Part shown: positions 15,686-26,200 of the stretch, in pieces | Numbering within the stretch: position 1 is the stretch's first letter | Layout: the number at the start of each line of letters is the position of its first letter | Virus record (IMG/VR): IMGVR_UViG_3300006793_004421 | Span: 1 to 58,555 of that record | Length of the DNA: 58,555 nt | Source of the DNA: a virus | Direction: 5' to 3' (one strand) | Made by a program: the position numbers and the translations under genes | Notes under the pieces: generated by a model | What the model saw: the letters and a program-made list of their open reading frames with translations, nothing else | Told to the model about the DNA's origin: nothing | Databases searched by the model: none

Positions 15686-18424
15686 ATGGCAAATAGAATA
15701 CCACTTATAGTTGACACATTAGATGACAACAAAATCAAAGAATTACCAGCAGGTGATAATTTAGATTTAGGTAACGCTGGGCTTACCAATGTTGGAAGTG
15801 TAAATGCTACAGACGTTACAATTAACGGAGTATCATTTAACAATCCATTTAGTGGTAACTACAACGACCTAACTAACAAACCAATTATTCCTGTTGTACC
15901 AAGTGCTATTAGTGCATTTGCTAACGATAGTGGATACTTAGTATTTGGTACTGACACTGATAGTATTCCAGAAGGACTTACTAACTTGTATCATTCAACT
16001 GCAAGAGTTGATGCTCGTATACAGTCAGCTAACTTATCAAGTTTAGGTAACGTTGATGCAGTTACATCAGCAGACGACGGCAAAGTTGTTTACTATAATC
16101 ACGAAACACAAACATTTAAATTTACAAACGTTGTTACTGAATCAGATAACTTGCAGTCAATACTTACAAGAGGTAACACTAGTGATAAAGATATTATTAC
16201 AACAGGTAAAGTATATTATCAAAACGTGTGGGCTACAATCGATGATTTACCAAGTCCAAGTACATACCATGGCATGTTCGTACATGTTCATAGTACAGGC
16301 AAAGCATATTATTCACATGCAGGTGAATGGAAAGTATTACAAAACGAAGGTGAAAACTTTACATCATTTAGCGTAGGTGCTGATGACTCAACATTAAGAA
16401 GCATTGGTAACGGAGAATCATTTAAAATTTCCGGTGGCACAGGTATTAGTACTTCAAGTACAGCTGAAGGCGACATTACTATTACGTTAGGTAACTTAAC
16501 AGATTTAGCAAACGTAAGTGCAGGAGCTCCAAGCAACGGACAAGCACTAGTTTGGAACAACGCACAAACAAGATGGGAACCAGGAAACGTAGCTGGTGGT
16601 ATTTCAGACATTGGTGACTTAGGTGACGTTGATGTTACAGTAACAACACCAGTAGACAACTATGTATTAAGTTGGGACAATGGTAACAGTTATTGGCGTC
16701 CTAGAGCATTAAACAACTTAGATGCTTCAACAGTTACTACACAATTAGATAGTACAGCGGCAAACCATTACATTCCGTTTGTTGCGGCAGGTAGTGCAAG
16801 TCAACAAGCATTGAGAACAGATGCTGGTATTACTTACAATCCTAGTACTAATGTTATTTCACTTAATACTATTGTTGCAACAACTGAAATACAAACTAGC
16901 GGATTAGCAGTTACAGGTAACATAACAGGTACAGCTTCTGAAGTTAACTTTGCAGATGCAGTTAGATTAACAAGTGGTAAAGAATTAAGATTATATGACA
17001 CAGCTAACGTTAAGTATAACGCATTCAAAAGTCCAGCGGCACTAACAACTAGTGTTTCATGGACATTACCAGACGGCGACGGTACTACTAACCAAATTTT
17101 AAAAACAGACGGTAGTGGAAACTTAGCTTGGACAGATAACAACGCAGGCGGAAATTCATTTAGTACAATAATTGTATCAGGACAAAACAATGTTGTTGCA
17201 GATACTGCAAACGACTCATTAACTCTTGTAGCTGGTACTAACGTAACAATTACAACTAATGATTCTACAGACACAATTACTATTAACGCATCAGGCGGCG
17301 GTGGAGGAGGAACTCCAGGTGGTAGTGATACACAAGTACAATTTAATGACGGTGGTACATTTGGTGGCGATTCAGATCTAACTTATAACAAAACTACTAA
17401 TACACTAACTGGTGTTAATTTAATAGCAACTGGTAAAATTGAAGCACCAGAAATATTTTCAAGCTCAACTGGTATTCCAACTATTACTAGTGCAAGTAAT
17501 ATTATACTTGATGCGGCCAATGCTGTTGTATTACAAAAAACAGTACTAAGATTAGGATCGTATGATACTAACGGATTAGCAACACTAACTGGACAAGCAG
17601 GTGATGTAGTTTACAACAGTTCAGAAAAACAAATGCAATTCTGGGATGGTACAGCATGGAAATCATCTAGTGATACTTTTAGATTTAGTGTTGGTGCAGA
17701 TGACTCTACACTAAGAGAAGTAAGCAATCAAGAAAGCATTAAATTTATTGGCGGAACAAATGTTACAACATCAAGTGATGCTGAAGGTAACATAACAATT
17801 AATGCAAGTGGTGGCGGAAGTTATGGCAACAGTGATGTTGACACACACTTAAACCAAAGTAATCCAACAAGTGGTTACGTTCTTTCTTGGAACGGCTCAG
17901 ACTATGCTTGGGTAGATAACGCTACGGCTGTAAGTGTTGCTCTTAACGATATTTCAAACGTAACAGCACCAAGTCCAAGTACTAATGATTACTTAAAATG
18001 GAATGGAAGTGCATGGGTTAACGATGCTATTTCAGGAATTAGTATTAGTTCTCCAAGTGCAGGCGACATGGTTTATTACAATGGTACTGCTTGGACGGCA
18101 ACACAAGGTCCAGTATACTATTACACAGTATCATCAAATGGATCAAGTGCATACAGATTTGCAGGACCAGGTGTTGGTGCATCGACAGATAATCCAAACC
18201 TAACATTATACAAAGGTGCTACATATGTCTTTAATAACACTACTGGTTCAGGACATCCATTTGCTATTAGAGTAAGCAGTGGTGGTGCTTCATTTACAGA
18301 AGGTGTTAGTGGATCAACAACAGGAACACAAACATTTACAGTACCACATGAACCAAGTGATACAACATTGGTATATCAGTGTACTATTCACGGGGGCATG
18401 GTAGGTAACTTAACGATAGTTTAG
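15686..18424 (+). CDS. Fibre-like virion protein with C-terminal cupredoxin-like domain
   Basis: The 912-residue product is a repetitive Gly/Thr/Asn-rich fibre protein with 'TDLANVSAGAPSNGQALVWN' and 'SFSVGADDSTLR' elements, the latter seen twice (near residues 230 and 670). The last ~100 residues form a compact domain: 'YRFAGPG', 'LTLYKGATYVFNN', then H857 in GHPF and C899-x2-H902-x2-M905 in QCTIHGGM. The His...Cys-x2-His...Met order is that of type-1 copper sites, though plastocyanin has four residues between His and Met. Copper binding is therefore an inference; the fold may be kept only for carbohydrate or surface contacts. Late promoter at 15660. Confidence 0.8.
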   Translation: MANRIPLIVDTLDDNKIKELPAGDNLDLGNAGLTNVGSVNATDVTINGVSFNNPFSGNYNDLTNKPIIPVVPSAISAFANDSGYLVFGTDTDSIPEGLTNLYHSTARVDARIQSANLSSLGNVDAVTSADDGKVVYYNHETQTFKFTNVVTESDNLQSILTRGNTSDKDIITTGKVYYQNVWATIDDLPSPSTYHGMFVHVHSTGKAYYSHAGEWKVLQNEGENFTSFSVGADDSTLRSIGNGESFKISGGTGISTSSTAEGDITITLGNLTDLANVSAGAPSNGQALVWNNAQTRWEPGNVAGGISDIGDLGDVDVTVTTPVDNYVLSWDNGNSYWRPRALNNLDASTVTTQLDSTAANHYIPFVAAGSASQQALRTDAGITYNPSTNVISLNTIVATTEIQTSGLAVTGNITGTASEVNFADAVRLTSGKELRLYDTANVKYNAFKSPAALTTSVSWTLPDGDGTTNQILKTDGSGNLAWTDNNAGGNSFSTIIVSGQNNVVADTANDSLTLVAGTNVTITTNDSTDTITINASGGGGGGTPGGSDTQVQFNDGGTFGGDSDLTYNKTTNTLTGVNLIATGKIEAPEIFSSSTGIPTITSASNIILDAANAVVLQKTVLRLGSYDTNGLATLTGQAGDVVYNSSEKQMQFWDGTAWKSSSDTFRFSVGADDSTLREVSNQESIKFIGGTNVTTSSDAEGNITINASGGGSYGNSDVDTHLNQSNPTSGYVLSWNGSDYAWVDNATAVSVALNDISNVTAPSPSTNDYLKWNGSAWVNDAISGISISSPSAGDMVYYNGTAWTATQGPVYYYTVSSNGSSAYRFAGPGVGASTDNPNLTLYKGATYVFNNTTGSGHPFAIRVSSGGASFTEGVSGSTTGTQTFTVPHEPSDTTLVYQCTIHGGMVGNLTIV

Positions 18425-18437
18425 AGGAACATAGACC

Positions 18438-19958
18438 ATGGCTGAAAAAGAATATATTGTTTCATTACATAAGGGTGCTGATAAAAATCTAATCCTGTCT
18501 GACTTAAACAGAGATACGACTAGTGATAGTGCTATCGATAGTGCTATTGTTCCAGATAGAACTGTTAGTATTACAGATCAAAGATCTTCTAGTAAGAGAA
18601 TGTTTCATGTTACACTTACAGAAGATGAAGCTCAATCATTATTAAATCATCCAGACGTTGGCGGTGTTAACGAACCTTTAGAATGGGACGATGATTGGCT
18701 AGACTACGAACAAGAAGCAAACTGGACAAGAGATAATTCAAGTACTATAAGAACTAACTGGGGATTACGTAGACACATAGTAGAATCAAACCCGTGGGGT
18801 ACTGGTTCACAAAACGCTGACCTAGATGGTGTTTACCCATATCATTTAGATGGTACTGGTATTGACTACATACACCAAGAAAGTAAATTTAGATTTGACC
18901 ATGAACAATGGCAAGACAAAGATGGCAATAGCCGTTTACAAGAATTCCAATGGAACACACTTCCAAACATGGGTAGTATTCCTACTATTGATTATTCAAA
19001 TGTATCAGGATCAAGTTACCACGCAACGCATTGTGCAGGAATTGCTGTTGGTAAAGATTATGGCTGGGCTAAAAATGCAAACATTTATTGCTTACCTATG
19101 GACATTGTAAATAGTGCATTATGGTTTGATGCTATTAAAGAATTTCACAAAGCAAAAACACCCGACCCTGTAACAGGAGTTGTGCGTCCAACTGTAGTTG
19201 GTGCTAGTTGGGGATATAAAGCATACTTCACAAGTATGACTGCTATTCAGTTTAGAGGAGCAAACGTTGGTACTGTTAAAAGTTCGCAGTACGGAATGAT
19301 TGGAGATGGTATTAACAGATTTAATGCTAACTTATATAACTTAAATGCTGAAGTTGAAGAAATGCAAGATGAAGGTGTACACTATATGAAAAGTGCCGGT
19401 AACCAAGGACAAAAACTTTGTTACGAAGGCGATATAGACTACGATAATTATATCTTGCGTAGTGTTTCAACAGGTGGTATTTCGTCGGGTAACCCGATAT
19501 ACTATAACAGAGGTGCAGGTAATATTGGTCCTGAAACTATTGTTGTAGGTAATATTGATAGTGCATTATATTCAAACTCAGAAGCGTGTGCTACATCAAG
19601 TGATAAAGGTCCACGTGTTGATGTATACACAGCAGGTACTGACATTGTTAGTGCTACAAATACAAATTCAACAGCAGTTGCAAACTATTCAGGAACAAGT
19701 ATGTCAACACCACAAGTATCCGGAATGAGTTGTTTAGTTTTACAAGTTAATCCAGGTTGGTCTCCAGCACAGTTACGTAAGTGGTGGCAAGACAATGCAC
19801 TTAAAGAAGGTTTATATCAAGGATCAACAGACGAAAATGATGCTACTACATTCTTTGCAAACAACAGAAATTTAATGAGCCCAGATGCAACATCTAATAG
19901 AATTGCACAGTTTCCGTTTGCGGCACATTTTGGCGTAACATATAAGGACGGAGCATAG
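18438..19958 (+). CDS. Subtilisin-like (S8) protein, catalytic Asp replaced by Glu
   Basis: The 506-residue protein has an I9-like N-terminal region ('RMFHVTLTEDEAQSLLNHPDVGG') and an S8 domain. His195 in YHATHCAGIA, Asn in KSAGNQGQ and Ser421 in SGTSMSTPQVSG are intact. At the place of the catalytic Asp the sequence reads HQESKFRFDH, with E148 seven residues before the His, where its neighbour has DDGVQVDH. The DG pair after it is also lost. Activity may be weak or absent. It lies in the fibre block directly before a second subtilase and shares its layout, so the two arose by duplication. RBS GAGGAAC precedes the ATG. Confidence 0.85.
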   Translation: MAEKEYIVSLHKGADKNLILSDLNRDTTSDSAIDSAIVPDRTVSITDQRSSSKRMFHVTLTEDEAQSLLNHPDVGGVNEPLEWDDDWLDYEQEANWTRDNSSTIRTNWGLRRHIVESNPWGTGSQNADLDGVYPYHLDGTGIDYIHQESKFRFDHEQWQDKDGNSRLQEFQWNTLPNMGSIPTIDYSNVSGSSYHATHCAGIAVGKDYGWAKNANIYCLPMDIVNSALWFDAIKEFHKAKTPDPVTGVVRPTVVGASWGYKAYFTSMTAIQFRGANVGTVKSSQYGMIGDGINRFNANLYNLNAEVEEMQDEGVHYMKSAGNQGQKLCYEGDIDYDNYILRSVSTGGISSGNPIYYNRGAGNIGPETIVVGNIDSALYSNSEACATSSDKGPRVDVYTAGTDIVSATNTNSTAVANYSGTSMSTPQVSGMSCLVLQVNPGWSPAQLRKWWQDNALKEGLYQGSTDENDATTFFANNRNLMSPDATSNRIAQFPFAAHFGVTYKDGA

Positions 19959-19959
19959 T

Positions 19960-21582
19960 ATGGCTGAATATATTGTAGTTACAGAAAAAGGTATAGACGT
20001 TGCAGTAGTTGATACTGATTTACAAAGAGATACATCAACTGATGATTCTGTTAACAGTAGTCTTGTACCTGATAGAATTGTACCAGTAGTTAATGCTAGA
20101 CCTGCTAATAACAGAATGACGCATTATGATCTTACTGACGAAGAAGCCGCGGCATTATCAAATGATCCAAGAGTGCTATCAGTAGCAGGTGTTCCAGACA
20201 AAGAAACACAAGAACTGTATGCTACACAAAATGCAGAATTTCAAAGAAGTTTTACAAACGGTTCAAATAGTGTTAACTGGGGATTAGATAGACATACTGA
20301 TCCAGACTTAACTTACAATTCATCAAGCACACGTACAGCTGATTATAATTATACACTAGACGGAACAGGTATTGACATGGTTATTCAAGACGATGGTGTA
20401 CAAGTTGATCATCCTGAATGGGAAGATGCAAACGGAGTAAGTAGATTTCAACAAGTTGATTGGTATGAACTAACAGGATTAGCAGGAACAATGCCTAGTA
20501 GCTTTTATGCTAACACATCAAATGATACAAATGCCGCAGGTGCTCATGGAAGTCATTGTGCAGGAATTGCCGCAGGTAAAACATACGGTTGGGCAAAGAA
20601 TGCAAAAATTTATTCAATGAGAATCTTTGGTGGAAGTAATCATAGTATCGATACTGATCGTTATGATTTAATTAGATTATTCCACGAACAAAAACCAGTT
20701 GATCCAGATACAGGATTTAAACGTCCTACTATTGTAAATCAAAGTTGGGGGTATAGTTGGTATTATAGAAATGGTTCTTTTGGTTCTGCACAAGTACAAT
20801 CAATTTTTTATAGAGGCGTTGATCAAAGTATTGCGGCACAGCAATGGACAAGTGGAACATTTTCACAATACGGTGCAGTAGCAAGTAGACATCCAATGTC
20901 ATACACACCAGCTGATGTTGAACAAGAACAATTAACTGATGCAGGAGTAATATGTGTCAAAGCCGCAGGCAATGGATATCATCCATGTGCTGGTTCTTCC
21001 GCAGGAGAATATGCTGATACAATATATGACAGTTACTATACACTTAATGAAACATGGGCTAGTTATATTACTGCTGGTAATCCTATATACTATAATAGAC
21101 CAAGTAGTCCACATTCATTAGACACAATATGGGTTGGCAACATGGCGGCTGATCAATATGGTTCAGAAGAATTTTTAAGAGAAGATAGTGAGCGTGGTGC
21201 TAGACTAGATATCAATGCCGCAGGTGAACAAATTACAAGTGTTACAAGTGGTGCATCTACATACAGTACTAAACAAGCATACCCAGGTAATAGCAGTTAT
21301 TATATTGCAAGAATTAGTGGAACAAGTATGGCGGCTCCGCAAGTAACAGGAATGGGTGCTTTATGGTTACAAGCAAACCCAGGTGGTTCAGCGGCGGACT
21401 TTAAGAAGTTCTTAGCAAATAGTTCAAAAGAAGATTTATATGATAGCGGAAACGCTGACAGTTTTAATGCTAGTAATAACATTCCTAGATTATATGGTGG
21501 TACACGTAAAGTAGCGTACTGGCCTTATAATAGTCCAAACAACGTTAGCTACAAAGGTACTAGCGGTAGTGGACAAGGATAA
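19960..21582 (+). CDS. Subtilisin-like (S8) serine protease with intact triad
   Basis: The 540-residue protein has an I9-like propeptide region ('RMTHYDLTDEEAAALSNDP') and then the S8 fold. Asp144 (QDDGVQVDH), His196 (AHGSHCAGIAAG) and Ser456 (SGTSMAAPQVTG) form the triad, and Asn of KAAGNGYH the oxyanion hole. It begins one base after the upstream subtilase stop. The location among fibre genes under late control suggests a virion-associated protease acting on host surface proteins or on fibre maturation. No signal peptide is seen. Confidence 0.9.
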   Translation: MAEYIVVTEKGIDVAVVDTDLQRDTSTDDSVNSSLVPDRIVPVVNARPANNRMTHYDLTDEEAAALSNDPRVLSVAGVPDKETQELYATQNAEFQRSFTNGSNSVNWGLDRHTDPDLTYNSSSTRTADYNYTLDGTGIDMVIQDDGVQVDHPEWEDANGVSRFQQVDWYELTGLAGTMPSSFYANTSNDTNAAGAHGSHCAGIAAGKTYGWAKNAKIYSMRIFGGSNHSIDTDRYDLIRLFHEQKPVDPDTGFKRPTIVNQSWGYSWYYRNGSFGSAQVQSIFYRGVDQSIAAQQWTSGTFSQYGAVASRHPMSYTPADVEQEQLTDAGVICVKAAGNGYHPCAGSSAGEYADTIYDSYYTLNETWASYITAGNPIYYNRPSSPHSLDTIWVGNMAADQYGSEEFLREDSERGARLDINAAGEQITSVTSGASTYSTKQAYPGNSSYYIARISGTSMAAPQVTGMGALWLQANPGGSAADFKKFLANSSKEDLYDSGNADSFNASNNIPRLYGGTRKVAYWPYNSPNNVSYKGTSGSGQG

Positions 21583-21585
21583 ATA
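21578..21585 (+). promoter_or_regulatory. Late promoter GATAAATA
   Basis: GATAAATAC overlaps the end of the subtilase gene and precedes the ATG at 21606 with a purine-rich AGAGAGAG ribosome site. Confidence 0.7.
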
Positions 21586-21605
21586 CAATATAAGAGAGAG
21601 AAAAT

Positions 21606-22310
21606 ATGGCTTTACAAACAATTAACATTGGTACACTAGCAAACGATGGAACAGGTGATGATCTTCGTGAAGCGTTTATTAAGGTAAATCAAAACTTTGA
21701 TGACTTAGATTTACGCTCTCCAGAAAGCACAACTGTTGCTAATATGGGTGCTGTGGGTGAAGGTTTATTTTCACAAAAAGTTGGAGCAGAAATCCAACTT
21801 AAAAAACTAGTACAAGGTTCTAATGTAACGCTAACAAGTACTCCACAAGGAGTTACGATTAACGCTACAGGCGGATTACAAGCATTAAGCGTAGTTTCAG
21901 ACTCTGGAAGTGTAGTACTTGCAGATGGCGGAGCTCTTAACATATACGGTGGCGCAGGTACAACTACATCAGTAACAGGTAATGTTTTAACAATTGATTC
22001 AAATGCAGTAATATCAACAGATACTACTCCAGCATTAGGTGGTAACTTAGATGCCGCTGGTTTTAACATAAGCAATGTTGGAACTATTACAGCAAGTGAT
22101 TTTAACGGACCTGTAACAGGTAACTTACAAGGCTTAGTATACGGAATTGATATTAGAAGTATTGAACCAAATACAGCAGGATTTGACTTTGGAACGCTAA
22201 GTAATGATGTAAGGGGTTTTAGTGACTGGCTACTTTACGAAACAGACATAGACTTTGGAGGATATATGACTCCTGATGCTAGAAATTTTGACGCAGGAGT
22301 GATAAGCTAA
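21606..22310 (+). CDS. Fibre-like virion protein, 234 aa
   Basis: This protein again starts with the shared module, INIGTLANDGTGDDLREAF, followed by a Thr/Gly/Asn-rich body with 'DTTPALGGNLDAAGFNISNV', a common fibre motif also present in the giant fibre. The C-terminal 60 residues are acidic and aromatic ('RGFSDWLLYETDIDFGGYM'), perhaps a docking patch for another subunit. It is probably a minor fibre or baseplate-associated protein. Confidence 0.75.
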   Translation: MALQTINIGTLANDGTGDDLREAFIKVNQNFDDLDLRSPESTTVANMGAVGEGLFSQKVGAEIQLKKLVQGSNVTLTSTPQGVTINATGGLQALSVVSDSGSVVLADGGALNIYGGAGTTTSVTGNVLTIDSNAVISTDTTPALGGNLDAAGFNISNVGTITASDFNGPVTGNLQGLVYGIDIRSIEPNTAGFDFGTLSNDVRGFSDWLLYETDIDFGGYMTPDARNFDAGVIS

Positions 22311-22311
22311 T

Positions 22312-23190
22312 ATGGCAACATTAACAATTACATCAAATGGATTACCTAATCCAGCACAATTTGGTAAAACGTTCGGCAACAATGCATTTGCACCTAGTTC
22401 GAACACAGCTCAATCGCAAACTTATAACTATTCATTCACATTCAGAGGTGGAGAGAATACTGAAAACGCACAGCTAATTACTTCATTAGCACCATTAGGT
22501 ATTATGTCAAATGGTGTTGTGTTTTACGGACCATCAGCAGGTATTGGTGTTGTACCCCCAGGGTTAGATGCTACAGCAGATGCACCATCAGTAGGCTTTG
22601 AATATAACGCACAACAATTTAGAACAAATTACGGAAGTGACGATGCAGGTGGATGGCCAGAAACAAATGGTCAATATCATTACATGTCAGCAATGTTCTT
22701 ATTTTTACCAACAGGTTCAGCTGAAGCAACTGCGGGTTGGAATACAGACATGGTTGCTACAGAAGCAAGTCCAACTCCAACATATTACACAGGAAGTAAC
22801 TTCAGTGGAGATCACTTTAGACATACAGATGGACACAGTAAGATTGTAGGTTATGCATTTGACGGTTATCCTATTTACGGTCCTTATGGCTATTCAGACT
22901 TTAATGATCCAGCTTCAGTAGTAACTAGAATGACTAGTTCATATCAATACTATAGCAGTGAACAACCAGGGCGTGGTTATTTGTATTCAGAAAAGAACGC
23001 AGGTGCGTTTGTTAATGATCATGAATATCAAATAGGTACAGGTACACTAGATGAATACAATGGTAGATTTGCAAAAACTCCAGAATATCCAGCAGGTACA
23101 TATGCATACTATATGAGCGTAGATGCAAGTTTACAGCCCGTATATCCATACATTGTAGGTCCTAGCACTAAACAACAACGTGCATTCTAA
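22312..23190 (+). CDS. YHYH-domain virion protein
   Basis: The 292-residue protein contains the YHYH family landmarks (PF14240): GQYHYM, 'GHSKIVGYAFDGYPIYGP', 'LDEYNGRF' and 'GTYAYYMSVD'. YHYH domains occur in bacterial secreted proteins and in marine phage structural genes; their activity is not established. The gene starts one base after the previous stop, so it is co-translated with the fibre-like protein before it. Confidence 0.8.
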   Translation: MATLTITSNGLPNPAQFGKTFGNNAFAPSSNTAQSQTYNYSFTFRGGENTENAQLITSLAPLGIMSNGVVFYGPSAGIGVVPPGLDATADAPSVGFEYNAQQFRTNYGSDDAGGWPETNGQYHYMSAMFLFLPTGSAEATAGWNTDMVATEASPTPTYYTGSNFSGDHFRHTDGHSKIVGYAFDGYPIYGPYGYSDFNDPASVVTRMTSSYQYYSSEQPGRGYLYSEKNAGAFVNDHEYQIGTGTLDEYNGRFAKTPEYPAGTYAYYMSVDASLQPVYPYIVGPSTKQQRAF

Positions 23191-23203
23191 TAATAACATA
23201 TCC

Positions 23204-23211
23204 GATAAATA
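23204..23211 (+). promoter_or_regulatory. Late promoter GATAAATA
   Basis: GATAAATAC lies between the arms of an ATATCC/GGATAT inverted repeat (23198-23203 and 23225-23230) and precedes the ATG at 23237. Confidence 0.7.
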
Positions 23212-23236
23212 CTAGTAAGTTAAAGGATATGCAAAA

Positions 23237-26200
23237 ATGGCAGTACCAAGTTGGACTCAAAAATCAGGTTATAATCTAGCAACTCTACAAGAAAGAGTTA
23301 CAACATCGGTTTCATTACCGTTGGACCCAACTGTTGGCGGCAACAGTGGATTTAATCCTAGCAATCAAAGTTTAAGTTTTCCGGCGCAACCAGCGTTAGG
23401 TAATGCTAGTGACATTAGCATTAGTATTGACCATGTTGATACTTATGGTGCTAACGTAACTACATCATATCCATCACCAGCTATACGTGTTCCAACAATT
23501 CCAGGATTAACAGGTAAACTAATTCCTGTTGTTATTATATTACACCCACAAGGTAGTACAGGTGCTAATATGATTAACGATTGGCAAAACTATCTAGGAG
23601 ACCATATTATTATTGCTCCAGATAAACCGTTAAATGATTGGAATGTAATCGACGAAGATACTAACAAATCTCCAGACATTGAAATGCTACGTCAACTAGT
23701 TGCTAAACTTAAACAGTTTTCAAATGTAGACGGTGGCGAAATTAAATTACTTGGTATTAACAATGGTGGACTATTAGTTAATCGTGCAATACTAGAATTA
23801 GACGTAGTTGGTATAAAAGATTACGCTACTATTAATGCTCCGTTGTTTAGTCCAATGTTTAGAAACGGAACTTTTTACTTTCCGTCATCAGAAGCAAATA
23901 CAGGTAATGCCGCAGACGATTATAACACAAATACGTCTGTTAAACAAGCTAAAAGAATATTAACGATACAAAGTACTGATGGCGACACAGACGTTGCTAC
24001 AACGAACGATATGATGCCCTACGTAGGAGGTTTTGTTGACCCAAGTACTAACGTAGCACCTAACTATAGTACAACACCAGTTACATGGTTAAGTGGACAA
24101 GAAACAGCATATCAATGGGCTAAGTCACAAGGCTATATTGGTGGACAAATACCAGATGTTGGTGGAACATTTTACGGACAATATAATACATATTATTATT
24201 CATACCTAGCAGGGCAAGTACTACACTACAAAACAAGTGGAAGTAGTGACTATGTAACAACTGAATTATGGTATAGAGATATTGTAAGAAGTTACTTTAC
24301 ATATACACCATCAATTCTAAAAGACATTTATCTAGCAGACGGATCACCAACTAGTATCAGCTTAAACACAGATGTTGTTACATTAATTAGTGGTGAGTTA
24401 CCTCCTGGTATGAGATTAGAACAAAGTAAAATTGTTGGTACACCCTTTGAAGTATCACGTAACACCGAATTTAAATTTGTATTACGTGCAACCAATGACG
24501 ATGGTTTAAGAGATAGAACATTTACAATAACCGTTGAAGGACCTGATGATCCTGTATGGGCAACATCAGAAGGACTATTACCATTAGGACGAGGAAGTGC
24601 TACATTTGTTTTAGATAGTAGTATTGTTGACTTTCAATTAGAAGCAATTGATGCTGATTTGCCTACAGGGCAAACACTTGAATATTTTATTGGTGACGAT
24701 GATGGCGAATTACCGCCAGGATTACAATTAACATCAGACGGACGTTTAGTAGGAATTGTTGATCCTATTTTAGCAATAGATAAAAATGCAGGTAGTGGAT
24801 TTTATGATGCATCACAGTTTGACTCATATGCGTTTGACTTTGGTTTAAGAAGTGCTAACGGATTTGAAAGTTATTACTATGACACAAAAGGATACGATGA
24901 TGCTATCCTAACACAAAGTAGAAAAAAATTAAATCGCAGATATGCATTTGATGTAAGTGTAAGTGATGGCGATACAATTATTAAAAGAGCATTTGAAATA
25001 TTTCTTGTAGGAGATGACTTCCTACGTGCTGATAACACAGTTATGCAAATTGGTACTGGTGTGTTTAAAGCAGACAACACTTATTTAAGAACACCTGTTT
25101 GGTTAACTCCAGCAGACTTAGGATTTAAACGTGCAAATAACTATGTAACAATTTACTTAGATGTGTTTGATCCACAAGCTGTACTAGGTGATTTGACATA
25201 TACATTTGAAGCAACTAATCCTGACAACACTCCTAGTACACTTCCACCAGGAATGGTATTAGATATTACTACTGGTGAAATTGCAGGTCGTGTTCCATAC
25301 CAACCAGCAGTTACAAAAGAATACAAATTTACAATTAATGCACAACGCTTTACAAGTATTGGGCAAGAACTAATTGCTGAAAAAAGAAAAACATTTACAG
25401 TTAAAATATTAGGTGAAGTTGAAAGTACAATTAAGTGGACAACAACATCAGACTTGGGCAGTATCAAAGCAAACTTTGTTAGTACGTTTTATGTAAATGC
25501 ATTAACAAGTGTTACAGACAGTTCATTACTTTACACATTAGCAAGTGGTAGACTTCCACCAGGATTAAGTTTAAACTTTGATGGAGAGATTGTTGGTAAA
25601 GTTAGACAGTTTGCAACTAGTACAGGCGATGGTCTTTCAACTATTGATAATAATCAGTTTACACTTGACGGCGGTACTACAACTATAGATAGAAAGTTTA
25701 TCTTTACAGTACAAGCAAGAGACCGTTTTGGATTTAGTTCAACAACTAGATCATTTAATATTATTGTAAAAGATCCTGACAACTTAACATATAGTAACTT
25801 ATACGTTAAGCCGTTATTCAAAGAAACACAACGACAAATATACAAAAACTTTATTGGTGACAGTAACATCTTTACACCAAACAGCATTTATAGACCAAAC
25901 GATACACAATTTGGATTACAAAAAGAAGTTAAGATGTTAGTATACGCTGGCATTGAAACTAAAGAAATTAAAGAGTATGTTGCGGCTTCTAGAAAAAATC
26001 ATAAACGTAAAAGATTTAACTTTGGATCTTTGAAAACTGCTGAAGCTAAAAACAGTGGATCAAACACAGTACTATATGAAGTAATTTATGTAGAAGTAAA
26101 AGATCCGTTAGAAGCAACTAAAGGCAAAGTGTCTAAGTCAATAAGCATTGCTAATAAAAAGAAAATTACAGTTGATAGTGTTGAATATGAAACTCGTGAT

